Of a stretch of DNA of 64,000 nucleotides, positions 41,982 to 52,089 are shown one piece after another; position 1 is the stretch's first letter; each line of letters opens with the position of its first letter. The DNA comes from an endosymbiont 'TC1' of Trimyema compressum (lineage in GTDB: Bacteria; Bacillota; TC1). The position numbers and the translations under genes are program-made. Under the pieces are notes generated by a model that saw only the letters and a list, made by a program, of their open reading frames with translations, was not told the DNA's origin and did no database searches. Location of the stretch: positions 806,001-870,000 of the forward strand of contig NZ_CP014606.1 of assembly GCF_001584725.1 (NCBI RefSeq), written 5' to 3'.

Positions 41982-42013
41982 AGTTTTCCTCCATCCCCTT
42001 TGTAGATTAAACT

Positions 42014-42045
42014 AGGAAAAGACCCGGCATGCCAGGTCTTTTCCT
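42014..42045 (-). terminator. Hairpin between dnaK and dnaJ
   Basis: AGGAAAAGACC / GGTCTTTTCCT with an inner GGCATGCC palindrome, 17 bases after the dnaK stop. It is not followed by a strong T-run, so it may be a partial terminator or an mRNA stabiliser that lowers dnaJ relative to dnaK. Confidence 0.65.
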
Positions 42046-42061
42046 AATATATAAGAACTGC

Positions 42062-43891
42062 TTACTTATCGGAATTCTTATCTTTGTCCTCTGCTGTATA
42101 CTCAGCATCAACAACATCTTCTTCTTGTTTAGCTCCTTCTTGACCTTGGCTATCTTTTTCAGCTTGTTGATAGATTTTTGCACCAATATCTTCAAGAACT
42201 TTTTGAATTTTCTCTTTTTCGGATTTAATAGTTTCTGCATCATCTTTAGTTAATGCTTCTTGAAGTGATTTTTTAGCTTCTTCAAATTTAGTTTTATCTT
42301 CATCACTAACTTTATCACCATTATCAGCTAATAATTTATCCCCTTGATAAATTAAAGAATCTGCTTCATTTTTCAATTCAATTGATTCCTTTTTCTTTCT
42401 ATCTTCCTCAGCATACTTTTCAGCATCTTTAGCCATTTTATCGATTTCTTCATCAGATAGACCTGTGCTTCCAGTAATAGTAATTTTTTGTTCTTTGCCA
42501 GTTCCTTTATCCTTAGCTGATACATTTAAAATACCATTGGCATCAATATCAAAGGTTACTTCAATTTGAGGAACACCTCTTCTTGCTGGTGGAATACCGT
42601 CTAGCATAAAACGTCCCAAGCTTTTGTTATCTACTGCCATTTGTCTCTCACCTTGCACAATATTGATATCAACACTTGGTTGATTGTCTGCTGCAGTAGA
42701 GAAAACTTGGCTTTTAGATGTAGGGATTGTTGTATTTCTTTCAATTATTCTTGTTGCAACGCCACCAAGAGTTTCGATACCCAATGATAGTGGTGTTACA
42801 TCTAGTAAAAGAATATCATTTACATCACCAGTTAATACCCCTCCTTGGATAGCTGCACCTAATGCAACACACTCATCAGGATTTACGCCTTTATATGGCT
42901 CTTTACCTAATTTCTTTTGAATAGCCTCTTGAACAGCTGGAATACGTGTAGATCCTCCCACAAGAATTACTTTGTCAATATCCTTAGCAGATAAACCAGC
43001 ATCTTTTAAAGAAGCCTCAGTAGGTCCCATTGTTGCTTCGACTAAATCAGATGTTAAATCGTTAAACTTAGCTCTTGTAAGGGCAATATCTAAGTGTTGT
43101 GGTCCTTGATCGTTAGCAGTAATAAATGGTAAGTTAATAGAAGTGCTTGTAACACTTGATAATTCACATTTTGCTTTTTCAGCTGCTTCTCTTAAGCGCT
43201 GCATAGCCATTTTATCACTTTTTAAATCAATAGCATTTGCTTTCTTAAATTCTTCAACTAAATAGTCAATAATTCTATTGTCAAAATCATCTCCACCTAA
43301 CTTGTTATTCCCATGAGTTGCTTTAACTTGGAATACACCATCACCTAACTCAAGGATAGAAACATCAAATGTTCCACCACCTAAATCATAAACTAAAATT
43401 GTGTGGTCATTTCCTTTGTCTAAACCATAAGAAAGAGCTGCTGCAGTAGGCTCATTAATAATACGCAGTACATTTAAGCCAGCAATAGAGCCAGCATCTT
43501 TTGTAGCTTGTCTTTGGCTATCAGTGAAATAAGCTGGTACAGTAATTACAGTATCATTAACAGTTTGTTCTAAAAATGCCTCGGCATCTTTCTTGAGCTT
43601 TTGAAGAATAATAGCTGAAATTTGTTGTGGTGTATAATCTTTACCTTCAACTTTAACTTTATAATCTGTACCCATATGTCTTTTAACAGATGCAATTGTA
43701 TTATCAGGGTTTGTAATAGCTTGTCTTTTTGCAAGCTGCCCTACTAATCTTTCACCATCTTTTGTAAATGCGACAATTGAAGGTGTTGTTCTATTACCTT
43801 CAGCGTTAGGAATAATAACGGCTTCGCCGCCCTCCATAACTGCCACACATGAATTTGTTGTTCCTAAATCAATTCCAATTACTTTACTCAT
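42062..43891 (-). CDS. dnaK: Chaperone protein DnaK (Hsp70)
   Basis: Main ATP-driven chaperone of the cytoplasm. The 609-residue protein begins [20 protein letters not shown] and contains [14 protein letters not shown], the hinge-side [13 protein letters not shown] and the C-terminal substrate-binding domain. It lacks the 24-residue insertion of Gram-negative DnaK, as is usual in Bacillota. The tail is rich in Glu, Asp and Lys. It is intact and lies in the hrcA operon. Confidence 0.98.
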   Translation of the reverse strand: MSKVIGIDLGTTNSCVAVMEGGEAVIIPNAEGNRTTPSIVAFTKDGERLVGQLAKRQAITNPDNTIASVKRHMGTDYKVKVEGKDYTPQQISAIILQKLKKDAEAFLEQTVNDTVITVPAYFTDSQRQATKDAGSIAGLNVLRIINEPTAAALSYGLDKGNDHTILVYDLGGGTFDVSILELGDGVFQVKATHGNNKLGGDDFDNRIIDYLVEEFKKANAIDLKSDKMAMQRLREAAEKAKCELSSVTSTSINLPFITANDQGPQHLDIALTRAKFNDLTSDLVEATMGPTEASLKDAGLSAKDIDKVILVGGSTRIPAVQEAIQKKLGKEPYKGVNPDECVALGAAIQGGVLTGDVNDILLLDVTPLSLGIETLGGVATRIIERNTTIPTSKSQVFSTAADNQPSVDINIVQGERQMAVDNKSLGRFMLDGIPPARRGVPQIEVTFDIDANGILNVSAKDKGTGKEQKITITGSTGLSDEEIDKMAKDAEKYAEEDRKKKESIELKNEADSLIYQGDKLLADNGDKVSDEDKTKFEEAKKSLQEALTKDDAETIKSEKEKIQKVLEDIGAKIYQQAEKDSQGQEGAKQEEDVVDAEYTAEDKDKNSDK

Positions 43892-43906
43892 AATTGTATT
43901 TCCTCC

Positions 43907-44455
43907 TTATTCTTTTATCCCAACTTTGACCATACTCGGTCTTACTACTTTTTTATTTAATAAATAACCTGTTTGAAGCTCGTCTATTACAGTATTTGCC
44001 AATGCATCGTCAACTACAGGTTCATTCATAACACCATCGTGAAAATTTGGATCAAATTCTTGTCCTACAGCCTCAATTTTTTCCAAACCTTGACAATTTA
44101 AGGCCTCTAAAAGCTGTTTTTCAATCATATCCATGCCAACATAAAAATTATCAACAGTTTCCTTTGTTGGCTTTATTTTTAAAGCTCTTTCAAAATTATC
44201 CAAAACAGGCAATATTTGTAAAACCATATTTTCTGCACCAAATCGAGCCATTTCTTCTAGCTCTGTTTTTGATCTTCTCTTAAAGTTTTCAAACTCAGCT
44301 TGAACACGAAGTAATTTTTCTTCAAGTTCAGCAATCACCTTATCTTTCTTGTCCGTCTTTTTCAAACGAGGTTTTTTCTTAACTTCTTTTTCTTTTTTGA
44401 TGTCTACATTTTCTTCTATAATTTCCTCAGTATCCATCTCTTTTTCTTCAGCCAT
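43907..44455 (-). CDS. grpE: Nucleotide exchange factor GrpE
   Basis: Releases ADP from DnaK. The 182-residue protein has a charged N-terminal tail, a long coiled-coil (AELEEKLLRVQAEFENFKRR) and the C-terminal beta domain with QEFDPNFHDGVM and LLNKKVVRPSMVKV. Second gene of the operon; the start is preceded by AAGGAGG. Confidence 0.96.
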   Translation of the reverse strand: MAEEKEMDTEEIIEENVDIKKEKEVKKKPRLKKTDKKDKVIAELEEKLLRVQAEFENFKRRSKTELEEMARFGAENMVLQILPVLDNFERALKIKPTKETVDNFYVGMDMIEKQLLEALNCQGLEKIEAVGQEFDPNFHDGVMNEPVVDDALANTVIDELQTGYLLNKKVVRPSMVKVGIKE

Positions 44456-44471
44456 TATATCCTCCTTAAAA

Positions 44472-45497
44472 TTATTCTTCTCTTTGACCTAAGGCCTCTA
44501 GTGTTGTTTCTAACAATTGAACACTCTTTTTATAAGACATTCTAGTAGGTCCAATTATACCTATTTTCCCTGAAATGCCATCTACAAACTTATAGGATGT
44601 TGAGATTAAGGCATAATCCTTAAGGGAATCAACACCAATTTCTTCACCAATTCTTATATCAATATCCTCTGGTGTTCCAAGCACATTATCTAAAGTACTT
44701 AAAATAAGATTCTTTTCTTCTACAGTGGAAAGAAATGACTCAATAACATTAACTTGATTGAACTCTGGCTGTTTAAAAATATTGCAAATACCTTCAACAA
44801 CAAGCTCTACATCACGTTCCTTTATAAGCGTATCTTCAACAAGCTTAAATATTTCTTTTGTAAGCTCTGGTAATTCAGGAAATAAATCCTGAATACTACT
44901 TCTAAGCTCTGGTGTCATGGATTCTAATGTTTTATCCTTAAAGGCTTCTGTCAATAACTTTGACAAATGCTCTAGTTTTTCTTCTTGAACTACTTGAGCA
45001 AAATTCAAAAGGAAATCCTTAGTCCTTTTTGAAGTAAGTACTATAATTAATAGCACTTTATTTTGAATTAAGCCAATTAACTTAATTAAATTTACACGAT
45101 CATTGCCTTCTGCTTCTTCTGTTACAAAAACTGTATAATTCGTTAAAGAAGCGACTACAGAACCAATTTTTTGCAAATAGTTATCTACTCTTTTTAACTC
45201 ACCTTGAATGGAGTCAATTAAAAGTCTTTTCTCTGATATATCCAGCACACCATAATCCATAAGATAATCAACATAATATCGATAACCTGGAGAAGATGGA
45301 ATCCGTCCACTAGAAATATGGGGCTGTTTAATATAGCCTAAATTCCCTAAAGCAACCATTTCATTTCGGATAGTTGCAGAACTTACCTGTAGATTATAGT
45401 CAGCAAGTATAGTCTTAGAACTAATAGGCTCAGCCTCTTCAATATACTTATTAATAATAGCCTTTAATATCATTTTTTTTCGTTCATCTAGTTGCAT
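44472..45497 (-). CDS. hrcA: Heat-inducible transcription repressor HrcA
   Basis: Repressor that binds CIRCE and blocks the dnaK operon until heat stress. The 341-residue protein has an N-terminal winged helix (KMILKAIINKYIEEAEPISSK, then VSSATIRNEMVALGNLGYI) and the conserved HISSGRIPS segment after it, followed by the GAF-like domain. First gene of the operon, directly downstream of a CIRCE copy, so it is expected to repress itself. Confidence 0.96.
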   Translation of the reverse strand: MQLDERKKMILKAIINKYIEEAEPISSKTILADYNLQVSSATIRNEMVALGNLGYIKQPHISSGRIPSSPGYRYYVDYLMDYGVLDISEKRLLIDSIQGELKRVDNYLQKIGSVVASLTNYTVFVTEEAEGNDRVNLIKLIGLIQNKVLLIIVLTSKRTKDFLLNFAQVVQEEKLEHLSKLLTEAFKDKTLESMTPELRSSIQDLFPELPELTKEIFKLVEDTLIKERDVELVVEGICNIFKQPEFNQVNVIESFLSTVEEKNLILSTLDNVLGTPEDIDIRIGEEIGVDSLKDYALISTSYKFVDGISGKIGIIGPTRMSYKKSVQLLETTLEALGQREE

Positions 45498-45510
45498 TTT
45501 TCAGTCCCCT

Positions 45511-45537
45511 TTAGCACTCTATTAACTCAAGTGCTAA
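45511..45537. promoter_or_regulatory. CIRCE operator of the hrcA operon
   Basis: TTAGCACTC, nine bases, AAGTGCTAA (45511-45519, 45529-45537). The consensus is TTAGCACTC-N9-GAGTGCTAA, so there is one mismatch. It lies just downstream of the -10 box and upstream of the hrcA start. Confidence 0.95.
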
Positions 45538-45541
45538 AATA

Positions 45542-45570
45542 AGAATATCATGTTAGAAATACTTTGTCAA
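45542..45570 (-). promoter_or_regulatory. Sigma-A promoter of the hrcA operon
   Basis: Minus-strand TTGACA (45565-45570) and TATTCT (45542-45547) with a 17-base spacer. CIRCE begins just downstream, as expected for HrcA control. Confidence 0.85.
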
Positions 45571-45588
45571 TGTGAATTTAACGAAAAA

Positions 45589-45619
45589 AAGAAGATTTAC
45601 AATTAAAGTAAATCTTCTT
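45589..45619 (-). terminator. Terminator after the 84-residue membrane protein gene
   Basis: AAGAAGATTTAC / GTAAATCTTCTT, a perfect 12-base stem with a 7-base loop. It lies downstream (on the minus strand) of the small membrane protein gene and upstream of the hrcA promoter. Confidence 0.75.
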
Positions 45620-45636
45620 TAAAGAAACAATATTAA

Positions 45637-45891
45637 TTAATATTGTTTAAAGTCATTAGAACTTTTTATAACTAAGTAAATCAAGAGTATTAAAAGGAGT
45701 ACAGCAATAATGATTGGTATTAACCACACAAGTGAAGTTAGCAAAATATGGATTAACCAATTTACAACAAAACCAATTACTCCAAAAATAAGAGCTAATA
45801 TTATAGCATGAACAACAATACCCAAAGGGCCTCTAATATATTGTGAAATAACACTTGCTAGCTTCTCATTCCAATTTAATATAATATGCAT
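45637..45891 (-). CDS. Small two-helix membrane protein of unknown function
   Basis: An 84-residue protein with an amphipathic start (NWNEKLASVISQYIRGP) and two long hydrophobic helices (IVVHAIILALIFGVIGFVV and LTSLVWLIPIIIAVLLLILL), ending in a short charged tail. The ATG is preceded by an AGAAGGAG-like site. It is a single gene between the amidohydrolase relic and the heat-shock operon. I do not recognise the family. Confidence 0.7.
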   Translation of the reverse strand: MHIILNWNEKLASVISQYIRGPLGIVVHAIILALIFGVIGFVVNWLIHILLTSLVWLIPIIIAVLLLILLIYLVIKSSNDFKQY

Positions 45892-45951
45892 AGTTTCTCC
45901 TTCTAGTTAAAAATCCTTTTTACTAGTATACCATATTTATTTAAAAAAATC

Positions 45952-47310
45952 TTAAGAATTTTTTCTTTCTTGTTCTACGTTTTTTTCAGCTAAAGCTTCT
46001 CGCCTTAATGGACATTTCATTTTGATTAACAGTTAGTAAACGTCCATTTTCAATAACAATTTTACGATTCACTAAGCTACTGTTTCCTAATGAAACAAGA
46101 CTAACAAGTGGATCATGACAACCAGCATACTCAATACCATTTAAATCATATAGCACAATATATCAGCAGCCATTCGTGGCGCTGCTAGATAACCCACATC
46201 TATTCTACCCAGAACCTCTGTGCCTCCGCGAGTAGCCACTTTGAGAATATTATAGGCATTAAGACCTTCTGTTCCATACTTCAAGTGATTCAATAAATAG
46301 GCTCTTTTTGCTTCTTCCCACATATTGGAACCATCATTAGAAGCACTGCCATCAACACCAATACTCAATTTTGCACCAGCATTAAACAATTCACTAGTTC
46401 TACAAATACCGCTATTTAGTTTCATATTAGATGATGGACAATGTGCTATACCGCTTCCTCTTAAATTTTTAATTTCATAATCATTAAAATAAATGCCATG
46501 GGCAAACCAAACATCAGGACCAATTCAACCCATGTCGTCCATAACTTCATAAGGACGCTTTCCATAAGTTTCTAAACAAAAACGCTCTTCATCCATGGTC
46601 TCAGCTAAGTGAGTATGAAGCATAACACCAAACTTTGTTGCCATTTCTCTTGATTCTATCATTAGTTTTTCAGTAACAGAAAATGGTGAACAGGGTGCAA
46701 GGGCAACTTGAGTCATTGAAAAACGATCTGTTTTATGAAAACTTTTAATTAAGCGTTCACTGTCCTCTAGAATCTCCCATTCTTTTTGTACAACAGATTG
46801 AGGTGGTAACACCCGCCATCATCTACGCCCCGAGACATAGAGCCACGGGTAGCATGAAAACGTATGCCAATTTCTTCTCCTGCTTTAATCTGGGTATCAA
46901 TTAAATCTTTTTTGCTTGTCTTGGGAATACGTAATGATGATCTGCTGTAAATGTACATCCTGTTCTCAGAAGTTCACTAAAGCCAACCATTGCTCCGTAG
47001 TAGACTGTTTCATCAGTCAAATGTTTCCAAAATTCATAAAACCTTTTAGCCAAGGAAATAAAGGCATTTCTTGAACTTCTTTAATACCTCTAAACATGGT
47101 TTGATATAGATGATGATGCGTATTGACAAAACCTGGTAAAGCAACAAGATTTGAACCGTCAATAACTTTTACGCCTTCTTCTATGATGATATTTTTTTGA
47201 ATTTTTGTTATAGCTGGACCTTCAATTAAAATATCCGAGTTATGATAAACAGCTTCTTCATCATTAAATGTATAAATGGTTTCTAAATTTTTTATTAATA
47301 ATTTATCCAT
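45952..47310 (-). pseudogene. Amidohydrolase, 8-oxoguanine deaminase-like, broken
   Basis: Fragments in order match the ATZ/TRZ branch of the amidohydrolase superfamily, closest in motifs to 8-oxoguanine deaminase. They are the metal-binding LPGFVNTHHHLYQTMFRG, then RFHATRGSMSRGVDDGG, LAPCSPFSVTEKLM, HTHLAETMDEERFC and GVDGSASNDGSNM. Frame breaks or stops fall near 47020, 46810, 46525, 46430, 46150 and 45990. The start ATG at 47310 and all catalytic segments are still recognisable, so decay is probably recent. The substrate is inferred from motif similarity only. Confidence 0.82.
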
Positions 47311-47420
47311 ATATTATACACCTCCCATTTTTCGTTGTATACCTTATTTATACTTATGTCTACAGTTTTACTAAATGTATAGTTATTCCTCTCATATCTT
47401 ATCGTTATTAGCACTTAATA

Positions 47421-47455
47421 AAAAAGGCAAATGCATTTTTTGCATTTGCCTTTTT
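47421..47455 (-). terminator. Terminator after the leucine-rich-repeat gene
   Basis: AAAAAGGCAAATGCA, T5 loop, TGCATTTGCCTTTTT: a perfect 15-base stem, 14 bases after the stop codon of the surface-protein relic. Confidence 0.9.
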
Positions 47456-47468
47456 GTATCAATCAACG

Positions 47469-49576
47469 TTATTTATTTGTATCTTTATTATTTTTTCTTT
47501 TTAAAAACCCTATTCCACTAAGTAAACTCCCAACTGTAAGTAAAATAATACTAGAAAACATAAACACAGAATGCCCTGTTTTTGGCAAAGATGAAATATT
47601 TAAAATAGATAAACTATCATTTGATTTTTCAAATGTTAAGGGTTGGTTTACTGTCCCTGAATAATTAGCAGTTGCATTCCCAATCACTACAGAATCTTCA
47701 AAAGTGAAACTTAATAATTTTATTTGTGCATCAAGATTATACCAAATAATCTCATTACCATTAATACTATAGTTTCCAGATGAATTCTTAGGTGGAACTA
47801 TCTCACCTTTTTGATTTTTTATAGGCGAAACTAATTTAAAAAAAGAACAATATTGAATAGTTGGTAAAAATATATTTTGATTATCTAGTGTTAAATAATC
47901 TAAATTAATTAAATTTCTCATTTCAGGTGGCAATATCATTATTTCATTATTCTTTAATAAAAGCTGCCTTAAGTTAACTAGTTTACCAATTTCTCTTAAA
48001 TCAACAATACCTTTTGATTCCAAATTTAAAATTGTACAATTTGTTATCATATCATCTGTTAAAGAAGCATTAACATCTCCATCTGCTATAGCATCAGCTA
48101 TAGCTAGTGCTAATGAATAATCTGAAAAAGTATTTGCTATTGAATTATTACTTAATTTCCATATAGCATATAGCATAATATCCTGATTAGGCATTTTGGT
48201 ATTGGAAAAATCCCAAGCAATACCACTTCCATCCGGCGCAGTATTCCAGCCAACAAAAGAATAGCCATTACGAATCGGATTAGAAACAGAGGTTGCAAAA
48301 TCATCTGTAGCAATTATTTGGGAATTTGGAGTACTCCTGTCTCCACCATTTATATTAAATACTAAATTGTGGGAAATTCCTTTCCATTGAGCAAATAAAG
48401 TAACATCATTGTTAGGCATAAGTGATGTATTAAAATCCCAAGTGACACCAGTTCCATCTTTTGCTGTATTCCAACCTTTGAAAATATATCCTGTGTAACT
48501 AGGATCAAGTACAGATGTTGCTAATCCCACCTAATGCTAATATTTGAGTCCCAGGTAAAGAACCATTTCCGCCATTTAAATCAAAGGACAATGCTCGAGT
48601 TGTATATACTAATGGCTGAACAACATTTCCTGAAAAAGGCGCACTAGCACTACCAATTGAAATTGTTTGTTTAAAAGAAAAATTCACTGAAGTAGTTGTT
48701 GGCAATAAATTACTTCATGTAATATAATTTCCATTAATAGCATAATTTCCAGTTGAATCATTTAGGGGCACGGTCATTCCATTTTCATCCTTAATAGGAG
48801 ATAATAATTTAAAAGATTGACCACAAGGAGCATTATCCAATAAAATTTCTTGTCCTTCTAGCACTAAATAAGACATTTGTGATAAGTTACTAAGGCTACT
48901 AGGCAAAACTGAAAAATAATTGTAGGAAATATCTAATCCTTCCAAATTCTGTAAGTTATCAAAATTATCAGAAAGTCTTGATAATTTATTATTCTCTAAA
49001 TACAAATAATTTAAATTTGTTAAATTACCAATATTTGCAGGTAATGCTGCTAAAAAATTATTTGTTAAAACTAATGATTGTAAATTTGTTAAATTACAAA
49101 TACTATCTGGTAAAATAGTTATTTTATTATCAGATGAATAAATCGAATCTAAGTTAACTAAATTACCAATTGAATCTGGAAATGTAGTAATTTCATTCCA
49201 TTCAACAGATAATGTATGTAAATTACTTAAATTACCAATGTTTTCAGGTAAAGAAGTCAACTGATTTTTCCATAAATTCAACTTAGTTAATTGGCTAAAT
49301 ATTTCAATTCCTGTAACATCTGTTAAATTTTTCTCTTGCAAATTAAGTGTTTTCGTTTTTAATATGTCTGTGCTTATAACATCTGTTACAGAGCATCCAA
49401 AATAATCAGCCATTACTTGTGCAGTATTTGTATTAGGAAACTGTTGCTGAAAAGTTACATCTTTGTCCACTAACTAATCCTTGCTTTCCTATTATCAACC
49501 CTATGGAAATTGTACCAATAACAATAATCGCTGATATTATTTGCAAGCATCTATTTAGTGTATTTTTTTCATACAT
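47469..49576 (-). pseudogene. Sortase-anchored leucine-rich-repeat surface protein, broken
   Basis: Original gene of about 700 codons. The ATG at 49576 (GAGAGGTG site) opens a hydrophobic signal-like segment IISAIIVIGTISIGLIIG. Leucine-rich repeats follow (LTSLPENIGNLSNLHTL and similar units, about 49300-48880), then two Listeria-Bacteroides (InlB B) repeats around GYIFKGWNTAKDG and GYSFVGWNTAPDG. A second short LRR block comes next, and the end is the cell-wall sorting signal LPKTG, a hydrophobic helix and KRKNNKDTNK. Lesions are a frame shift near 49470, an in-frame TGA where TGG (Trp) is expected at about 48715, and a shift near 48530. Probably an adhesin. Confidence 0.88.
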
Positions 49577-49765
49577 AACACCTCTCTCATCTTATTTGCA
49601 TTATATCATTCTATTCACCGATTAATATATCATAATTTACATAGTGAATTCAAGTATAATAAATGAGATTAAGTAATTAAATATTTTGAATAATTTAAAA
49701 GTTTTTGACGTTATCTTGTTATAGAATAATTTATGCGTAATACTTTAAGGGGACTATATCTAATA

Positions 49766-50343
49766 TTAACTTCTTTTAATTAATTCTTCCTCAATATCCT
49801 TGAGCTTCACATTTTTAACTTTAAACAATACCATTAAATGATAAAGTAAGTCACTGGCTTCATAAATCAATTCATAATTGCCATCATTTTTTGAAGCTAT
49901 AATAACCTCTGATGCTTCTTCGCCTACCTTTTTCAAAATCTTATCAATGCCTTTTTCAAAAAGATATGTAGTATAGGAACCTTCTGGCATATTCTTATAG
50001 CGTTCTTCAATAACAGCAGCTAAAATACCCATTCTTTTCCCAAATAGCACATCGCTACGATCTTCATCACCCATATTAACATCTACTTTCGTATTTAAAT
50101 ATTTATTTAAATCATAGTGAAAGCAGCTTTTCTCGCCCTCATGACAAGCACAACCTATTTGTTTAACTTTAATTAAAAGAGTATCTTTATCACAATCATA
50201 AGCAATTTTCTTAACCTTTTGAAAATGACCACTGGTTTCGCCTTTATGCCATAATTCTTGCCTGCTTCTTGAATAGTAAACAGCTTCACCAATTTCAAGG
50301 GTTTTGACCAGAGATTCAAGAGACATATAGGCCAACATCAGTA
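49766..50343 (-). pseudogene. hisIE: Phosphoribosyl-AMP cyclohydrolase/ATP pyrophosphohydrolase, N-terminus lost
   Basis: HisI-HisE carries out the second and third steps of histidine synthesis. The cyclohydrolase part starts at [12 protein letters not shown] and keeps [16 protein letters not shown] and the zinc cysteines QIGCACHEG; the HisE domain ([28 protein letters not shown]) is complete. The first 15-20 family residues are replaced by out-of-frame hisF sequence, because a deletion joined the two genes near 50343. An open frame from 50395 could yield a hybrid protein, and the C-terminal HisE half might still work. Confidence 0.85.
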
Positions 50344-50757
50344 CCATCCTCTTTTCTTTTTGCATCAATAGCCACAACAATGCATTGAGAACCAAACTTT
50401 TTAGCTCCTTCTGTAATCAAACTAGGATTTTCAATAGCTGGTGTGCAAATTGAAATTTTGTCTGCACTAGCTCTTAAAATTTTTTTAATATCTTTCTATA
50501 GTCTTAATACCGCCACACCAACTGTAAAAGGTATATAGACTTCCTCAGCAGTCTTTTTCACAACATCAATAATATTTATCTCTGTTTTCATGAGAAGCCG
50601 TTATATCTAAAAATACAAGTTCATCTGCTACAGCTTTATCATAAAATTTTGCCATATCAACTGGATCGCCAGCATCTTTAATATGGACAAAATTAGTTCC
50701 TTTTACAACTCGACCTTCTTTAACATCTAAACAAGGAATAATTCTCTTTTTTAACAT
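50344..50757 (-). pseudogene. hisF: Imidazole glycerol phosphate synthase cyclase subunit, truncated
   Basis: HisF converts PRFAR to IGP and AICAR with ammonia from HisH. The start [21 protein letters not shown] is clear, followed by [20 protein letters not shown] and [18 protein letters not shown], but in changing frames (breaks near 50585, 50500 and 50480). The gene ends at about residue 138 of the usual 250, where hisI sequence begins. About 110 C-terminal codons, including the second half-barrel, are missing. Confidence 0.92.
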
Positions 50758-50758
50758 T

Positions 50759-51484
50759 CTATTTCTCCCCTACAATAACTTGAGCTTTACTGAAATTTAT
50801 AGAACCTTCATAAAGAGCTTTACCTAAAATAACTTCATCTACGCCAAAAGCCTCTAGCTTACAAACATCCTTAACATCTTTTAGCACTGCCATGCCACCA
50901 GAAGCAGTGACTTTCAAGCCTGTTGCCTCAGCAAAACCTTTAGTTTCTTCTAAATTTGGACCAGTTAAAGTACCATCCTTACTAATGTCTGTATAAATGA
51001 TTCGTTCAATACCTAACTCTTTCATTTCAAGTCCTAGCTGAATGGCTTCTTTTTTTGTATCTTCTAGCCAACCTTTTGTCCTTACAATTCCATTTAAAGC
51101 ATCAATACCTACAGCAATACGCTCACCATAAACAGCTGCAGAGCAGGCAACTAGAGCCATATTTTCAATAGCCGCTGTTCCTAATATAACTCGATCAACA
51201 CCCATATTTAAATAACGGGCAATGGTTTTCATATCTCTAATACCACCACCTATTTCTAAAGGTACATCAACTTCATTAACAATTGCTTCAACGATTTTCA
51301 AATGGGTTGTATCCCCTTTATAAGCGCCATATAAGTCTACTAGGTGAATTCTTTTCGCACCTAAGGCTTTCCATTTTCTAGCAATTTCAACAGGATTCCC
51401 ATAGACAGTAGTCTTGTCAAAATCCCCTTTATACAAACAGACACATTGGCCGTCTTGCATATCAATAGCTGGTACTAATACCAT
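50759..51484 (-). CDS. hisA: ProFAR isomerase
   Basis: Isomerises ProFAR to PRFAR in histidine synthesis. The 241-residue TIM barrel has the catalytic Asp near residue 8 (VPAIDMQDG), GGGIRD, and the second catalytic Asp in AVGIDALNG; its length is normal. It overlaps the end of hisH and is followed by the broken hisF with one base between. The reading frame is intact, but the pathway around it is not, so the enzyme probably has no substrate. Confidence 0.95.
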   Translation of the reverse strand: MVLVPAIDMQDGQCVCLYKGDFDKTTVYGNPVEIARKWKALGAKRIHLVDLYGAYKGDTTHLKIVEAIVNEVDVPLEIGGGIRDMKTIARYLNMGVDRVILGTAAIENMALVACSAAVYGERIAVGIDALNGIVRTKGWLEDTKKEAIQLGLEMKELGIERIIYTDISKDGTLTGPNLEETKGFAEATGLKVTASGGMAVLKDVKDVCKLEAFGVDEVILGKALYEGSINFSKAQVIVGEK

Positions 51485-52089
51485 TTGTCCACCAACTTTC
51501 CAAAATTATTTAATATTATTAAACCTTTATCAGAGCTTTTCTCTGTATGAAATTGAATGCCAAATACATTATTAGAAGCCACAATAGCAGGAATAGTTTG
51601 ACCATATTCACAAGTTGCAATTACATATTCACTATTATCTGGGTAAGCCTGATAACTATGAACAAAATAAAAATCTTCATTATTATTGAGACCGTCTAAA
51701 AGAATAGAATGTTTTTTAATGCAAATATTATTCCAACCCATATGAGGAATCTTGTAGCCAGTTCTAATCTTTTCAACGGTGCCTTTAAGAAAGCCTAGTC
51801 CCTTGTTATGACCATCTTCTTCACCACTCTCGAATAAGAGTTGCATCCCTAAACAAATACCTAATAGTGGTTTATTGTCTGCTACAATTTTCTCTAAAAA
51901 AATAATTATATTTCTTTCATGTAAAGCTTTCATACCATCAGCAAAGGCACCAACCCCTGGTAATATATACCCTTTACATTTATCTAAAGCTGAGATATCA
52001 TCACTGATAACAGTGGTAAAACCATTTTTATTTAAAGCTTTTTCAACACTGACTAAATTGCCAATACCATAATCAATAATACCAATCAT
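51475..52089 (-). CDS. hisH: Imidazole glycerol phosphate synthase glutaminase subunit
   Basis: Supplies ammonia to HisF from glutamine. The 204-residue class I amidotransferase begins IGIIDYGIGNLVSVEKAL and has the nucleophile region LGICLGMQLLFESGEE. The catalytic His/Glu motif reads FHTEKSS where the family has FHPEKSS. The frame is complete, but the partner HisF is truncated. The changed Pro may be an early mark of relaxed selection. Confidence 0.93.
   Translation of the reverse strand: MIGIIDYGIGNLVSVEKALNKNGFTTVISDDISALDKCKGYILPGVGAFADGMKALHERNIIIFLEKIVADNKPLLGICLGMQLLFESGEEDGHNKGLGFLKGTVEKIRTGYKIPHMGWNNICIKKHSILLDGLNNNEDFYFVHSYQAYPDNSEYVIATCEYGQTIPAIVASNNVFGIQFHTEKSSDKGLIILNNFGKLVDKWY

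Noticed and set aside
42029-42253. Plus-strand open frame opposite the dnaK 3' end
   Set aside because: Shadow of the charged, Lys/Glu-rich dnaK tail; it has no start site and reads as low-complexity Phe/Leu sequence.
48712-48718. UGA read as tryptophan in the leucine-rich-repeat gene
   Set aside because: Only this gene has TGA at a Trp position. Intact genes use TGG, hisD has TGA at a Gly position and phoH has TAG at a Gln position, so these are ordinary nonsense changes and not a changed code.
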